DNA of 9,973 bases from an uncultured Verrucomicrobiota bacterium (GCA_946481225.1 CAMLNJ010000065.1:1-9973); one strand, 5' to 3'. Numbered from the stretch's first letter, positions 1-7,006 are shown. Program-made: numbers and translations. The notes: a model not told the origin generated them from the letters alone.

Positions 1-700
1 TCTCGCCCCGGGCGGTGACCTCCTTCACGCCCGTCTGCGCGCAAAACCACTCCGTGATCGCCGGGGCGTCCTTCGACTCCGCCGCCACGATGAAATCGAG
101 GTCGCCCACCGTCTCGAGGTTTCGCCGCAGCGAGCCCGCCGCCTCCGCGCGCCGCACCTGAGGCAGCCCTCGCAGACCGGCCACGATCGGCTCCGCCACC
201 GCGCGCGCATCCCACCATAGGTGGCGTTTTCCGTAGGCCGCGCGATTCGCCAGTCCCTCGAGCAGCTTCGCCTGCGTCTTCTCCCCGAAGCCCGCCAGCC
301 CCGCCACGCGCCCCGCCTTGCAGGCCGCCTCGAGTTGCTCGGGCGACTCCACCCCGAGTTGCTCCCGCAGGGCCTTGATCTTTTTCGGCCCGAGACCCGG
401 CACCTCGAGCAGCCCGACCAGCCCGTCCGGGATCCGCGCCCGGAGCTTTGCGTAAAACTCCAGCCCGGTCGGCTCGGTCGCCGCGTGCAGCTTGGTGATC
501 TTGTCGACCAGCGCCTCGCCGAAGCCCTTCAGCTCCCCGAGCGTCCCCGCCGCCATCCGCGCGTCAAACTCCGCGCCCTCCATCGCCTCCAAGGCGCGGG
601 CCCCGTTCTGGTAAGCGCGCGTCTTGAACGGGTTCTCCCCCTCGAGTTCCAGGAGCATCCCGATCTCATCCAGCACCGCGGCGATCTGGTTTTTCGTCAT
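1..700 (-). CDS. polX: DNA polymerase/3'-5' exonuclease PolX, N-terminal part (runs off left edge)
   Basis: I read this as a family X DNA polymerase, which fills short gaps in base-excision and related repair; bacterial PolX usually also has a C-terminal PHP exonuclease domain, which would lie beyond the left edge. The 233 visible residues begin MTKNQIAAVLDEIG and contain the pol-beta-like 8-kDa region (ENPFKTRAYQNGA, about 22-34). Helix-hairpin-helix loops follow near 53-64 (LGELKGFGEA), 97-116 (EVPGLGPKKI) and 131-149 (GLAGFGEKTQ). The nucleotidyltransferase signature is GSLRR at 189-193 followed by GDLDF at 199-203, where D200 and D202 would bind metal. The ATG at 700 is the only ATG before an in-frame stop at 731-733, and it matches family N-termini. 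No Shine-Dalgarno sequence precedes it. It is transcribed divergently from ldhA. Family assignment is firm; presence of the PHP domain is inferred. Confidence 0.93.
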   Translation of the reverse strand, partial: MTKNQIAAVLDEIGMLLELEGENPFKTRAYQNGARALEAMEGAEFDARMAAGTLGELKGFGEALVDKITKLHAATEPTGLEFYAKLRARIPDGLVGLLEVPGLGPKKIKALREQLGVESPEQLEAACKAGRVAGLAGFGEKTQAKLLEGLANRAAYGKRHLWWDARAVAEPIVAGLRGLPQVRRAEAAGSLRRNLETVGDLDFIVAAESKDAPAITEWFCAQTGVKEVTARGE

Positions 701-747
701 GCCGACAAGGCAGCGCGCATTCCCTCCGCGTCAACCCCGACCACGCC

Positions 748-786
748 AGGGCGCGCGGTCTCCCGATATCGCGGGTGGCGCGCCCT
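748..786. repeat. Inverted repeat in the polX-ldhA divergent intergenic region
   Basis: A perfect 9-bp inverted repeat, AGGGCGCGC at 748-756 and GCGCGCCCT at 778-786, encloses a possible inner stem CCCG/CGGG around a GATATC core. It lies about 50 bp upstream of the polX start and 200 bp upstream of ldhA. It could be an operator or a 5'-UTR hairpin of polX, but in such G+C-rich DNA chance is also possible. The rest of the 286-bp gap (701-986) shows nothing I can name: no clear -35/-10 pair, no tRNA and no convincing small gene. Confidence 0.35.
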
Positions 787-986
787 TTCGGCGGGCGCAA
801 GGCGGCCAGGCCGGCCGTCGCCGCCGATTACGTATACGCGACGATCCGAAGCGAAAAACTGAAACCTGCGACGCGGCCGTATTCGCGTCTCGCCAATAAC
901 CAGTGTTCGTTTAGGGCTTCTCTCCGCATCGCGTCGCCAACCACCCCTTAAGCCGCCCGCGCGTGCCGCGGATACGGCCGCCCTCC

Positions 987-2090
987 ATGCAAATCGCCGT
1001 CTTTAGCGCCAAGGCGCATGATCGCCGTTTTCTCGACGCCGCGAACGCACGCGCCGGCCACGGCTTGCTCTACCTCGACGCCCGGCTCGACCGGCACACC
1101 GCGACGCTCGCGGAAGGCCGGCCCGCCGCGAGTATCTTTGTCAACGACAGCGCGGACGCCGCCGTCCTCTCCGCACTCGACCGCCACGGCGTGCGGCTCC
1201 TCGCCCTGCGCTCCGCGGGTTACAACCACGTCGACCTGGAGGCCGCGCGCGCCCTCGGGATCACGGTGACTCACGTACCCGGCTACTCGCCGCACGCGGT
1301 CGCGGAGCACACCATCGCGCTGCTGCTCTCGCTCGTGCGCCACATCCCGCAGGCCTATTCGCGGGTGCGCGAAGGCAATTTCTCGATCGAGGGCCTGATG
1401 GGCTTCGATCTGCACGGCAAGACCGCCGCCATCGTCGGCACGGGCCGGATCGGGAGCGCGGTGGGACGCATTCTCCAAGGCATGGGCATGCGGGTTCTGG
1501 CCTACGATCCACGCCCCTCGGCCGAGGCCGTCGGCCACGGATTCCAATTCGGGGCGCTCGAGAAAGTGCTCGGCGAGGCCGACGTCGTCTCGCTCCACTG
1601 CCCGCTCCTGCCGAACAGCCGTCACCTGATCAGCCATACGACCCTCGGCTGGATGAAACGCGGCGCCGTGCTGATCAACACCTCGCGCGGCGGCCTGCTC
1701 GAACCGCGCTCCGTGCTCGACGCTCTCGAAACGGGCCGCCTGGGCGCGCTGGCCCTGGACGTCTACGAAGACGAGACCGCGCTCTTTTACGAAGACCTCT
1801 CCGACCAAGGCATGCGCGACGAGACGCTGGCGCGGCTGATCACGCTACCTAACGTGCTTGTCACCGGCCACCAGGGCTTTTTCACGCGCGAGGCGCTTCA
1901 GACGATCGCCATCGACACCATCGCCGCGCTCAACGCGTTCGCGGCGGGGCGTCCCTGCCCGCACACGCTTACCGCGCCGCCCGCGGTGGCGAGTTCGGCT
2001 CGCAAACCCGCCGCCTCGCCGCCTTTCGACGAGGATTCACGCTTCCCGGAGAACCACGAACGGGAACCGGAATTTTCCCGCCCGGCGTAG
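987..2090 (+). CDS. ldhA: Fermentative D-lactate dehydrogenase (2-hydroxyacid dehydrogenase family)
   Basis: Reduces pyruvate to D-lactate with NADH in the cytoplasm, regenerating NAD during fermentation. The protein (367 aa) closely follows the pattern of E. coli LdhA: IFVND near residue 50, LRSAGYNHVD, AEHTIALLLSL, and the NAD-binding loop GTGRIG at 151-156. The catalytic triad is R234 (in NTSRGGLLE), E263 (in DVYEDET) and H295 (in VTGHQGFF). These positions are each within one residue of the E. coli enzyme. I chose ATG 987 (MQIAVFSAK) because it fits the family start; a GTG at 963 would add eight residues. No Shine-Dalgarno sequence precedes it. After the usual family end (AAGRPCPHTL) there are about 35 extra residues rich in Ala, Pro, Ser and charged residues. 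The DNA there holds a 6-bp hairpin, CGGGAA/TTCCCG at 2061-2080. It is convergent with gatC across 33 bp, which contain a 14-base G+C palindrome (2096-2109). Confidence 0.92.
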   Translation: MQIAVFSAKAHDRRFLDAANARAGHGLLYLDARLDRHTATLAEGRPAASIFVNDSADAAVLSALDRHGVRLLALRSAGYNHVDLEAARALGITVTHVPGYSPHAVAEHTIALLLSLVRHIPQAYSRVREGNFSIEGLMGFDLHGKTAAIVGTGRIGSAVGRILQGMGMRVLAYDPRPSAEAVGHGFQFGALEKVLGEADVVSLHCPLLPNSRHLISHTTLGWMKRGAVLINTSRGGLLEPRSVLDALETGRLGALALDVYEDETALFYEDLSDQGMRDETLARLITLPNVLVTGHQGFFTREALQTIAIDTIAALNAFAAGRPCPHTLTAPPAVASSARKPAASPPFDEDSRFPENHEREPEFSRPA

Positions 2091-2123
2091 GACGTCGCGC
2101 CGCGGCGCGCGGACGAAGGCTCC

Positions 2124-2414
2124 CTACTCCACCACGCGCGGCACCACGACCATGTGGTCGCGCTGCGCGGGGGCGTTGCGAAGGGCCTGCTCGACGGGCA
2201 AGCCGGGGCGCGGTTCGTCGGCCTGAAGGACGTTGAAAATCGGCGTCGCGTGGGCGGTCGGCTCCACGCCGTCCACGTTCACCTGCTTGAGCTGCTCGAT
2301 ATGGCCAAGGATGTCGCCGAGCTGCGCGGAAAACTTCGCCTTCTCCTCGGGCGTGAGCGCGAGTCGGGAGAGCGTGGCGAGGTGGTCGATGTCGATGTGA
2401 ACCGGAGAGGACAT
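2124..2414 (-). CDS. gatC: Asp-tRNA(Asn)/Glu-tRNA(Gln) amidotransferase subunit C
   Basis: Small subunit of the GatCAB complex, which converts mischarged Glu-tRNA(Gln) and/or Asp-tRNA(Asn) to the correct aminoacyl-tRNA; GatC holds GatA and GatB together. The 96-residue protein is full length for the family. It shows the typical pattern: DHLATLSRLALTPEE near 10-24, LGDILGHIEQLKQVNVDGVEPTAH near 32-54 (split here as LGDILGHIEQL, then VNVDGVEPTAH), and the C-terminal LRNAPAQRDHMVVVPRVVE. The ATG at 2414 fits the family start. The leader before it is C-rich with no Shine-Dalgarno sequence. It is the last gene of the minus-strand run, separated from hom by a palindromic repeat. gatA and gatB, often adjacent in other bacteria, are not here. 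Confidence 0.95.
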   Translation of the reverse strand: MSSPVHIDIDHLATLSRLALTPEEKAKFSAQLGDILGHIEQLKQVNVDGVEPTAHATPIFNVLQADEPRPGLPVEQALRNAPAQRDHMVVVPRVVE

Positions 2415-2438
2415 GGGCGGGGCGGGCGTTTTATTGGC

Positions 2439-2552
2439 TAACCACGGAGGACACGGAGGGCACGGAGAGGAGAACCGGAAACAGAAGGACGAAACCGCTC
2501 GTCTCGTCTCCTCTGTAGTTCTCTCCGTGGCCCTCCGTGGCCTCCGTGGTTA
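2439..2552. repeat. Palindromic intergenic element between hom and gatC
   Basis: Left arm 2439-2469 and right arm 2521-2552 are inverted copies: 30 of 32 aligned columns agree, with one A/C mismatch and one gap. They flank a 51-base centre. Both arms open with TAACCACGGAGG and are built from a nine-base unit repeated three times in the left arm (CACGGAGGA, CACGGAGGG, CACGGAGAG at 2443-2469). It could fold into a long hairpin in RNA from either strand, so it may end or weaken transcription from hom into gatC. From memory, sequences of this type recur between genes in Verrucomicrobiota and Planctomycetota, but I cannot search for copies. No transposase or coding capacity is visible. Confidence 0.85.
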
Positions 2553-2567
2553 AAAGTCGGAACCGGA

Positions 2568-3869
2568 TTAAAAATCCGCGATGCGGAGGAGGAGGGGCTT
2601 TCCGAGCGTGCAGTTGAGCTTGGCGAGGCGGTTCACGGTGAGGCGAATGGCGGCCTCGCTGCATTCGTGGGTGGTGAGAAGAAGCGACGCGGCGTCGGGC
2701 TTTTCGCTCGGGCGCTGCACAAGGCTGGCGATGCTCACGCGCGCGCGGGCGGTGCAGTTGGCGATCTTGGCGAGCACGCCGGGCTGGTCCTTCACGTCGA
2801 GGCGCAGGTAGTGGCGCGAGCGCAGGGCCTCGGCGGGCGTGAGAGCGAGCTTGGCCGGGGGCGCGGGCGGAAGCACGGCGGCGCCGCGCACGAGGAGCGA
2901 GGCGGCGTCGATGATGTCGCCGATGACCGCGCTGGCGGTCGGGTCCTGGCCGGCGCCGCGACCGATGTAGGTGGTCTCGCCGACGACGTCGCCGGCGACC
3001 GAGATGCCGTTGTAGACCTCGTTGACGTTGGCGATGGCCTTCGAGAGCGGGAGCAGCGCGGGCCAGACGCCGACGGAGAGGGCGTTGCGCTCGAGGTCGC
3101 GCTCGATGACGGCGAGCAGCTTGATCGCGTAGCCGTTCTCGCGGGCGAAAGCCAGGTCGGCCTGGGTGAGCTGGGTGATGCCCTCGACGACCATCTTCTT
3201 GGTCGGCACCCAGGTGCCGTGGGCGAGGTAGGCGAGCACGGCGGCCTTGTGGGCGGTGTCCCAGCCCTCGACGTCGAGCGACTCGTCGGCCTCGGCGTAG
3301 CCCAGCTCCTTGGCCTCCTTGAGGATCGCCGGGTAGGCGAGCCCCTCCCGCTCCATGCGGGTGAGGATGTAGTTGCAGGTGCCGTTTAGAATGCCGTAGA
3401 TGCGGCGGAACTTGTTCGCGACGAGCCCCTCGCGCAGCGCCTTGATGATCGGGATGCCGCCGGCGACCGAGGCCTCGAAGAAAAACTGGCCACCGTGCTT
3501 GTGGGCGGTGGCGAAGAGCTCGGGTCCGTGGGCGCAGAGAAGAGCCTTGTTGGCGGAGACGACGGTCTTGCCGCGCTTCAGCGCCTCGAGGGTGACCTTG
3601 CGGGCGAGGCCGGTGCCGCCGATGAGTTCGCACACGATCTGGATCTCGGGATCGGTGGCGATGGAGAGCGGATCGGTCGTGAGCTGGTCGGCCTTGAGGC
3701 GCACGGCGCGCTTCTTGTCGAGATCGCGGACGGAGGCGCGGGCGAGGACGAGCTTGGCGCCGAGACGGGCCTCGAGTTCGGGACGGGCGCGCTCGATGTG
3801 TTTCCACACGCCCTGGCCGACGGTGCCGAGGCCGCAGATGCCGATGTTGATGACGGAGACGGAAGCCAT
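2568..3869 (-). CDS. hom: Homoserine dehydrogenase with C-terminal ACT domain
   Basis: Reduces aspartate 4-semialdehyde to homoserine, the branch point toward threonine and methionine; cytoplasmic. The 433-residue protein is monofunctional (no aspartokinase part). It has the N-terminal dinucleotide-binding loop GLGTVG at 13-18, SANKAL at 105-110, GILNGTCNYILTRM at 159-172, and the catalytic-region pattern YAEADESLDVEGWDTAHK at 191-208, in which D204 and K208 are the expected key residues. A nucleotide/substrate loop, GRGAGQDPTASAVIGD, lies at 303-318. The ACT domain covers about 353-428 (LRLDVKDQPGVLAKIA), consistent with feedback control, probably by threonine as in other ACT-bearing homologues. 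The ATG at 3869 fits the family. plsY ends 26 bp upstream on the same strand, so co-transcription is likely. The leader contains TTTCCC rather than a Shine-Dalgarno sequence. Confidence 0.96.
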   Translation of the reverse strand: MASVSVINIGICGLGTVGQGVWKHIERARPELEARLGAKLVLARASVRDLDKKRAVRLKADQLTTDPLSIATDPEIQIVCELIGGTGLARKVTLEALKRGKTVVSANKALLCAHGPELFATAHKHGGQFFFEASVAGGIPIIKALREGLVANKFRRIYGILNGTCNYILTRMEREGLAYPAILKEAKELGYAEADESLDVEGWDTAHKAAVLAYLAHGTWVPTKKMVVEGITQLTQADLAFARENGYAIKLLAVIERDLERNALSVGVWPALLPLSKAIANVNEVYNGISVAGDVVGETTYIGRGAGQDPTASAVIGDIIDAASLLVRGAAVLPPAPPAKLALTPAEALRSRHYLRLDVKDQPGVLAKIANCTARARVSIASLVQRPSEKPDAASLLLTTHECSEAAIRLTVNRLAKLNCTLGKPLLLRIADF

Positions 3870-3895
3870 GTGGGAAACGGTTTAGGAGAGGCGAA

Positions 3896-4609
3896 TCAGG
3901 GTTGGCCAGACGAGACGGAATCGGCGGGCTTCTTCACGAACTTGTTTTCCGTGCCATTGCAGAGACGGACGATGTTCGGGCGGTGGCGAAGAATGACGAA
4001 GGCGCCGATCACGGTGGCGAGGATCGCGAAAGCCGTCGGCGCGCCGAGCAGCCAGGCGGCGGCGGGCAGCGAGACCGCGGCGACGATCGAGGCGAGCGAG
4101 ACGTAGCGGGAGCTCGAGAATGTGACGACCCACGCGACGGCGGCGAGGAGGGTCGGCAGCGGGAGAAGGACGACCAAACCGCCCGCGGAGGTGGCGACGC
4201 CCTTGCCACCCTTGAAGCGCGTCCAGCAGCTGAAGCTATGGCCGATGAGGGCGAAGACGAGGCCGGTGATGGCGGCGGCGACTGCTTTGGTTTGGCTCCC
4301 CGTGTAGAAGACCTCGTCAGTTCCGTCGGAATGAGTGCCACCAAGGACCATGCCCGCGCCAAGAAACCACAGCGGCCAGCCCGCCGCCACCGCCCCCTTC
4401 AGCGCATCCAAGAAAAACGCCAGGTCGCCGGCGCGTTTGCCCTTTTTCCCAAACATGCCGCCGAGCACCCGCTTCACGTTCGTCGCGCCGGGATTCTTCG
4501 AGCCATGCTCGAAGATGTTCACGCCAAACTTGCGCGCGATCAGCCAGCCGAAGGGCAAGGCGCCGAGGAAGTAGCCGGCGACTGCGGCGAGAAGAAGCGG
4601 GATCAGCAT
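3896..4609 (-). CDS. plsY: Acyl-phosphate:glycerol-3-phosphate acyltransferase PlsY
   Basis: Membrane enzyme that transfers an acyl group from acyl-phosphate to glycerol-3-phosphate, the first step of phospholipid synthesis; it needs PlsX, which is not in the window. The 237-residue protein shows the three family motifs: HGSKNPGATNVKR at 35-47, GHSFSCWTRFKGGKGVAT at 123-140, and RHRPNIVRLCNGTE at 208-221. Hydrophobic membrane segments are visible near 1-22, 110-124, 143-164 and 170-207. It is longer than typical homologues (about 200-215 aa). The extra length appears as a basic stretch after the first motif (about 49-60, MFGKKGKR) and a polar stretch at about 90-108 (THSDGTDEVFYTG) between hydrophobic segments. 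The ATG at 4609 gives the usual short hydrophobic N-terminus. It lies between serA and hom; a palindromic element sits 13 bp upstream of its start. Confidence 0.95.
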   Translation of the reverse strand: MLIPLLLAAVAGYFLGALPFGWLIARKFGVNIFEHGSKNPGATNVKRVLGGMFGKKGKRAGDLAFFLDALKGAVAAGWPLWFLGAGMVLGGTHSDGTDEVFYTGSQTKAVAAAITGLVFALIGHSFSCWTRFKGGKGVATSAGGLVVLLPLPTLLAAVAWVVTFSSSRYVSLASIVAAVSLPAAAWLLGAPTAFAILATVIGAFVILRHRPNIVRLCNGTENKFVKKPADSVSSGQP

Positions 4610-4621
4610 GATCTAGGAAAA

Positions 4622-4712
4622 TAGCCGCAAAGAACACAGAGAGCGCAAAGACGACCTGAATGAAGGCCCCCGTCGCTTCGGTTCTCTGTGCTCTTTGCGT
4701 TCTTTGTGGCTA
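4622..4712. repeat. Palindromic intergenic element between serA and plsY
   Basis: Left arm 4622-4651 and right arm 4683-4712 are inverted copies agreeing at 25 of 30 positions. All five differences are A/G transitions. Each arm starts TAGCC and is built of three nine-base units: CGCAAAGAA, CACAGAGAG, CGCAAAGAC at 4626-4652, and on the other arm, read in reverse complement, CACAAAGAA, CGCAAAGAG, CACAGAGAA. The 31-base centre carries a short CGAC/GTCG pairing. It fills almost the whole gap between the serA stop and the plsY start, so any transcript running from serA into plsY would contain the fold just before the plsY start codon. It resembles the hom-gatC element in design but not in exact sequence. 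Confidence 0.82.
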
Positions 4713-4732
4713 ATCCTTCCGATTCGCGCCGC

Positions 4733-6322
4733 TCAGAGCTGGACGAACTTCGCGAGCTTGATGTTCGCGTTGGCCTTGAGGGCCTCGCGGGCGGCGGCGC
4801 TGGGCTCGTGATCGACGCGCACCACCATGTAGGCGGTGCCGCCGGGCGTGAGGCGCGAAAGCGACATGTCGGCGATGTTCACGCCGTCCTGGCCGAGCAG
4901 GGTGCCGACGGCGCCGACCATGCCGGGCTTGTCGTTGTTCTCGAGAACGAGGAGCGAACCCTCGGCGGCAACCTCGACCTCGCGGCCGTTGATACCGACG
5001 ATGCGGGGCTCGTTGTTCTTGCCGATGAGCGTGCCGCTCGCGCTGTGCGTGGAGCCGTCGCCCGCGGTGGCCTCGATCTCGATCAGATCGGTGTAGTCGC
5101 CGGCGTCGCTGTTCTTCATGACCTCGAACTGAACGCCGAGGCGCTGGAGCAGCGTCGGCGCGTTTACCGCGTTGACGCTGTCGCCGCTGATGCGACGCAG
5201 GAAGCCGCCTTGGATGGCGCGGGTGATGGCGTTGACGTCGAGGTCAGCGACCTTGCCGGTGTAGGCGACGCGGATCTTGGCGATCTGCTTGGGCGCGATC
5301 TGCTGCACGAGGGTGCCCAGCTTGCCGCCGAGCGAGATGAAGGGTGCGAGGATCTTGGCCGCGGCGGCATCCATCGAGGGAAGGTTGACGGCGTTGCGCA
5401 CGGCGCCGTGGAGGAGCACGTCGGCGATCTGCTCGGCGATCTCGATGCCGACCGATTCCTGGGCCTCGGCGGTGGAGGCGCCGAGATGCGGCGTGAGGGT
5501 GACGTTGGGCAGGGTGCGGAACTCGCTGTCCTTGGCGAGGGGCTCGTCCTCGAACACGTCGAGGCCGACGGCGGCGACGTGGCCGCTCTTCAGGCCGGCG
5601 AGAAGGGCCGCCTCCTTGATGATGCCGCCGCGGGCGCAGTTGAAGAGGCGGATGCCCTTCTTGCACTTCGCGAGCGCGGCCTCGTCGATCATGTATTTGG
5701 TCTCGTCCGTCAGCGGCATGTGGACGGTGATGTAGTCCGCCTGCGGGAGGAGCTCGTCGAGGGTAACGGCCTCGACGCCCATGGCCTTGGCGCGGCTGGG
5801 GGCGAGGTAGGGATCGTAGGCGACGACCTTCATACCGAAGGCGAGCGCGCGCTTGGCGACCTCGCCGCCGATGCGGCCCATGCCGACGATGCCGAGCGTC
5901 TTCTTGAAGAGCTCGACGCCGGAGAACGACTTGCGGTCCCACTCGCCGCGGCGCATCGAGGCGGCGGCGTTGGCGATGGGGCGGGCGCCGCAAAGCATGT
6001 GGGTGAACGTGAGCTCGGCGGTGGCGATCGTGTTGCCGCCGGGGGTGTTCATGACGACGACGCCGTGCTCGGTGGCGGCCTCGACATCGACGTTGTCCAC
6101 GCCCACGCCGGCGCGGCCGACGACTTTCAGGTGCGGCGCGGCGGCGAACACGTTGCGGGTGATCTTCGTCTCCGAGCGGACGGCGATCGCGTTAACATCC
6201 TTCACCAGCTCGATGATCTTTTCCGGAGAGGAGCCGTAGGCCTCGATGACTTCAAAGCCCGGCTGCTGACGCAGGTAGGCGACGCCCTTCGGTGAGATCT
6301 TGTCGGCGACGAGGATTTTCAT
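4733..6322 (-). CDS. serA: D-3-phosphoglycerate dehydrogenase (long form with ACT domain)
   Basis: Oxidises 3-phosphoglycerate to 3-phosphohydroxypyruvate with NAD, the first step of serine synthesis; cytoplasmic. At 529 residues it is the long type with an inserted allosteric domain. Visible features are VGRAGVGVDNVD at 68-79, NAD loop GMGRIG at 147-152 with D170 at the end of the second strand (NAD preference), and catalytic R231 (NCARGG), E260 (DVFEDEP) and H279 (LTPHLGAST). The intervening ASB-like domain covers about 320-450. The ACT domain covers about 457-529 (VLENNDKPGMVGAVG, then DGVNIADMSLSR), consistent with inhibition by serine in other long-form enzymes. The ATG at 6322 gives the standard MKILVADKIS start. 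The leader before it reads TTTTCCTCCC, with no Shine-Dalgarno sequence. It is divergent from the HD-domain gene across 90 bp. A weak promoter guess on the minus strand is TTGCCG (6368-6363) and TATTCG (6346-6341) with 16-base spacing. Confidence 0.97.
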   Translation of the reverse strand: MKILVADKISPKGVAYLRQQPGFEVIEAYGSSPEKIIELVKDVNAIAVRSETKITRNVFAAAPHLKVVGRAGVGVDNVDVEAATEHGVVVMNTPGGNTIATAELTFTHMLCGARPIANAAASMRRGEWDRKSFSGVELFKKTLGIVGMGRIGGEVAKRALAFGMKVVAYDPYLAPSRAKAMGVEAVTLDELLPQADYITVHMPLTDETKYMIDEAALAKCKKGIRLFNCARGGIIKEAALLAGLKSGHVAAVGLDVFEDEPLAKDSEFRTLPNVTLTPHLGASTAEAQESVGIEIAEQIADVLLHGAVRNAVNLPSMDAAAAKILAPFISLGGKLGTLVQQIAPKQIAKIRVAYTGKVADLDVNAITRAIQGGFLRRISGDSVNAVNAPTLLQRLGVQFEVMKNSDAGDYTDLIEIEATAGDGSTHSASGTLIGKNNEPRIVGINGREVEVAAEGSLLVLENNDKPGMVGAVGTLLGQDGVNIADMSLSRLTPGGTAYMVVRVDHEPSAAAREALKANANIKLAKFVQL

Positions 6323-6412
6323 GGGAGGAAAAGGGTCTAGCGAATACCCCGCCCATCCGGCGCGGCAAGGAAAAGCTCGGCGCAGACGCCGCCTCCCCTA
6401 GCCTGCCGCGAA
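6323..6412. promoter_or_regulatory. Divergent intergenic region, serA / HD-domain gene
   Basis: Ninety bases separate the two start codons, so both promoters probably lie here or inside the gene starts. The only -35/-10 guess is for serA, TTGCCG with TATTCG at 16 bases on the minus strand, and it matches consensus poorly. I see no clear operator or riboswitch fold. Confidence 0.3.
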
Positions 6413-7000
6413 ATGACGCGCATCCAGCAGCAATATGCGTTTCTGACCGAGTGTCTGAAACTTTCGGAAGTCTTTCGGCAGGCGCTTCTTCCCGTCAGCC
6501 GACGCCGCGAAAACGACGCCGAGCACTCCTGGCACCTTTGCCTGATGGCGATCACGCTGGCCGAGCACAGCAACCAGCCGGTGGACCTCGCCCGTGTGCT
6601 AAAGATGCTCGTGATACACGACATCGTCGAGATCGACGCAGGCGACACCTACGCCTACGACACCGCGCGCATGGTCGGGCAACACGAGCGCGAGGCGAAG
6701 GCCGCCGACCGCATTTTCGGCCTGCTTCCGCCCGCCCAAGCCATCGAGTTGCGCGCTTGCTGGGAGGAGTTTGAGGCGAAGTCCACGCCCGAGGCGAAGT
6801 TCGCCGCCGCGGTCGACCGCCTGCAGCCGATCCTGCTCAACCTCCTCTCGAACGGCGAAAAATGGCGCGAGCACGGCGTCACCCGCGCCATGGTCGTCGC
6901 CCGCAACCAGCACGCCAACGACGGCGCATCCACCGTCTGGGCCCACGCGCTCACGCTGCTCGACGAGGCGGTCGCCCGCGGCTTCCTGCCGGCCGAGTGA
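6413..7000 (+). CDS. HD-domain metal-dependent phosphohydrolase (HDDC2/YfbR-like)
   Basis: A 195-residue protein of the HD superfamily subgroup that includes E. coli YfbR, a 5'-deoxynucleotidase, and eukaryotic HDDC2. The metal-binding HD pattern is complete: H38 in ENDAEHSWH (33-41), H69-D70 in VIHDIVEIDAGD (67-78) and D135 in AAVDRLQP. E73 and D78 match residues used for catalysis in YfbR. The likely role is dephosphorylation of nucleoside monophosphates, but the substrate is inferred only from the family. The ATG at 6413 gives MTRIQQQYAFL, typical of the subgroup; no Shine-Dalgarno sequence is present. It is divergent from serA and convergent with the MBL hydrolase, so it is probably transcribed alone. 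The stop codon is followed within ten bases by a strong G+C hairpin. Confidence 0.9.
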   Translation: MTRIQQQYAFLTECLKLSEVFRQALLPVSRRRENDAEHSWHLCLMAITLAEHSNQPVDLARVLKMLVIHDIVEIDAGDTYAYDTARMVGQHEREAKAADRIFGLLPPAQAIELRACWEEFEAKSTPEAKFAAAVDRLQPILLNLLSNGEKWREHGVTRAMVVARNQHANDGASTVWAHALTLLDEAVARGFLPAE

Positions 7001-7006
7001 TCCGTG

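Noticed and set aside
221..862. A 213-codon plus-strand open frame over the left end
   Set aside because: The opposite strand encodes an unmistakable PolX N-terminus; this frame shows only Leu/Arg/Pro bias.
2096..2109. CGCGCCGCGGCGCG palindrome between ldhA and gatC as a bidirectional terminator
   Set aside because: No loop and no T-tract; such palindromes arise easily in this base composition.
2431..3807. A 458-codon minus-strand open frame overlapping hom in another frame
   Set aside because: It is Arg/His/Pro-rich frame-shadow; its end is simply the translated palindromic repeat. Only the hom frame carries conserved enzyme motifs.
2439..4712. The palindromic elements as a CRISPR array or composite transposon ends
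   Set aside because: No spaced direct repeats with unique spacers, no cas genes, and the DNA between the two elements is chromosomal plsY and hom with no transposase.
4688..6295. A 535-codon plus-strand open frame antiparallel to serA
   Set aside because: Its translation is Gly/Ala/Val/Asp-rich with no family pattern and mirrors third-position G+C of serA, which is certain on the other strand.
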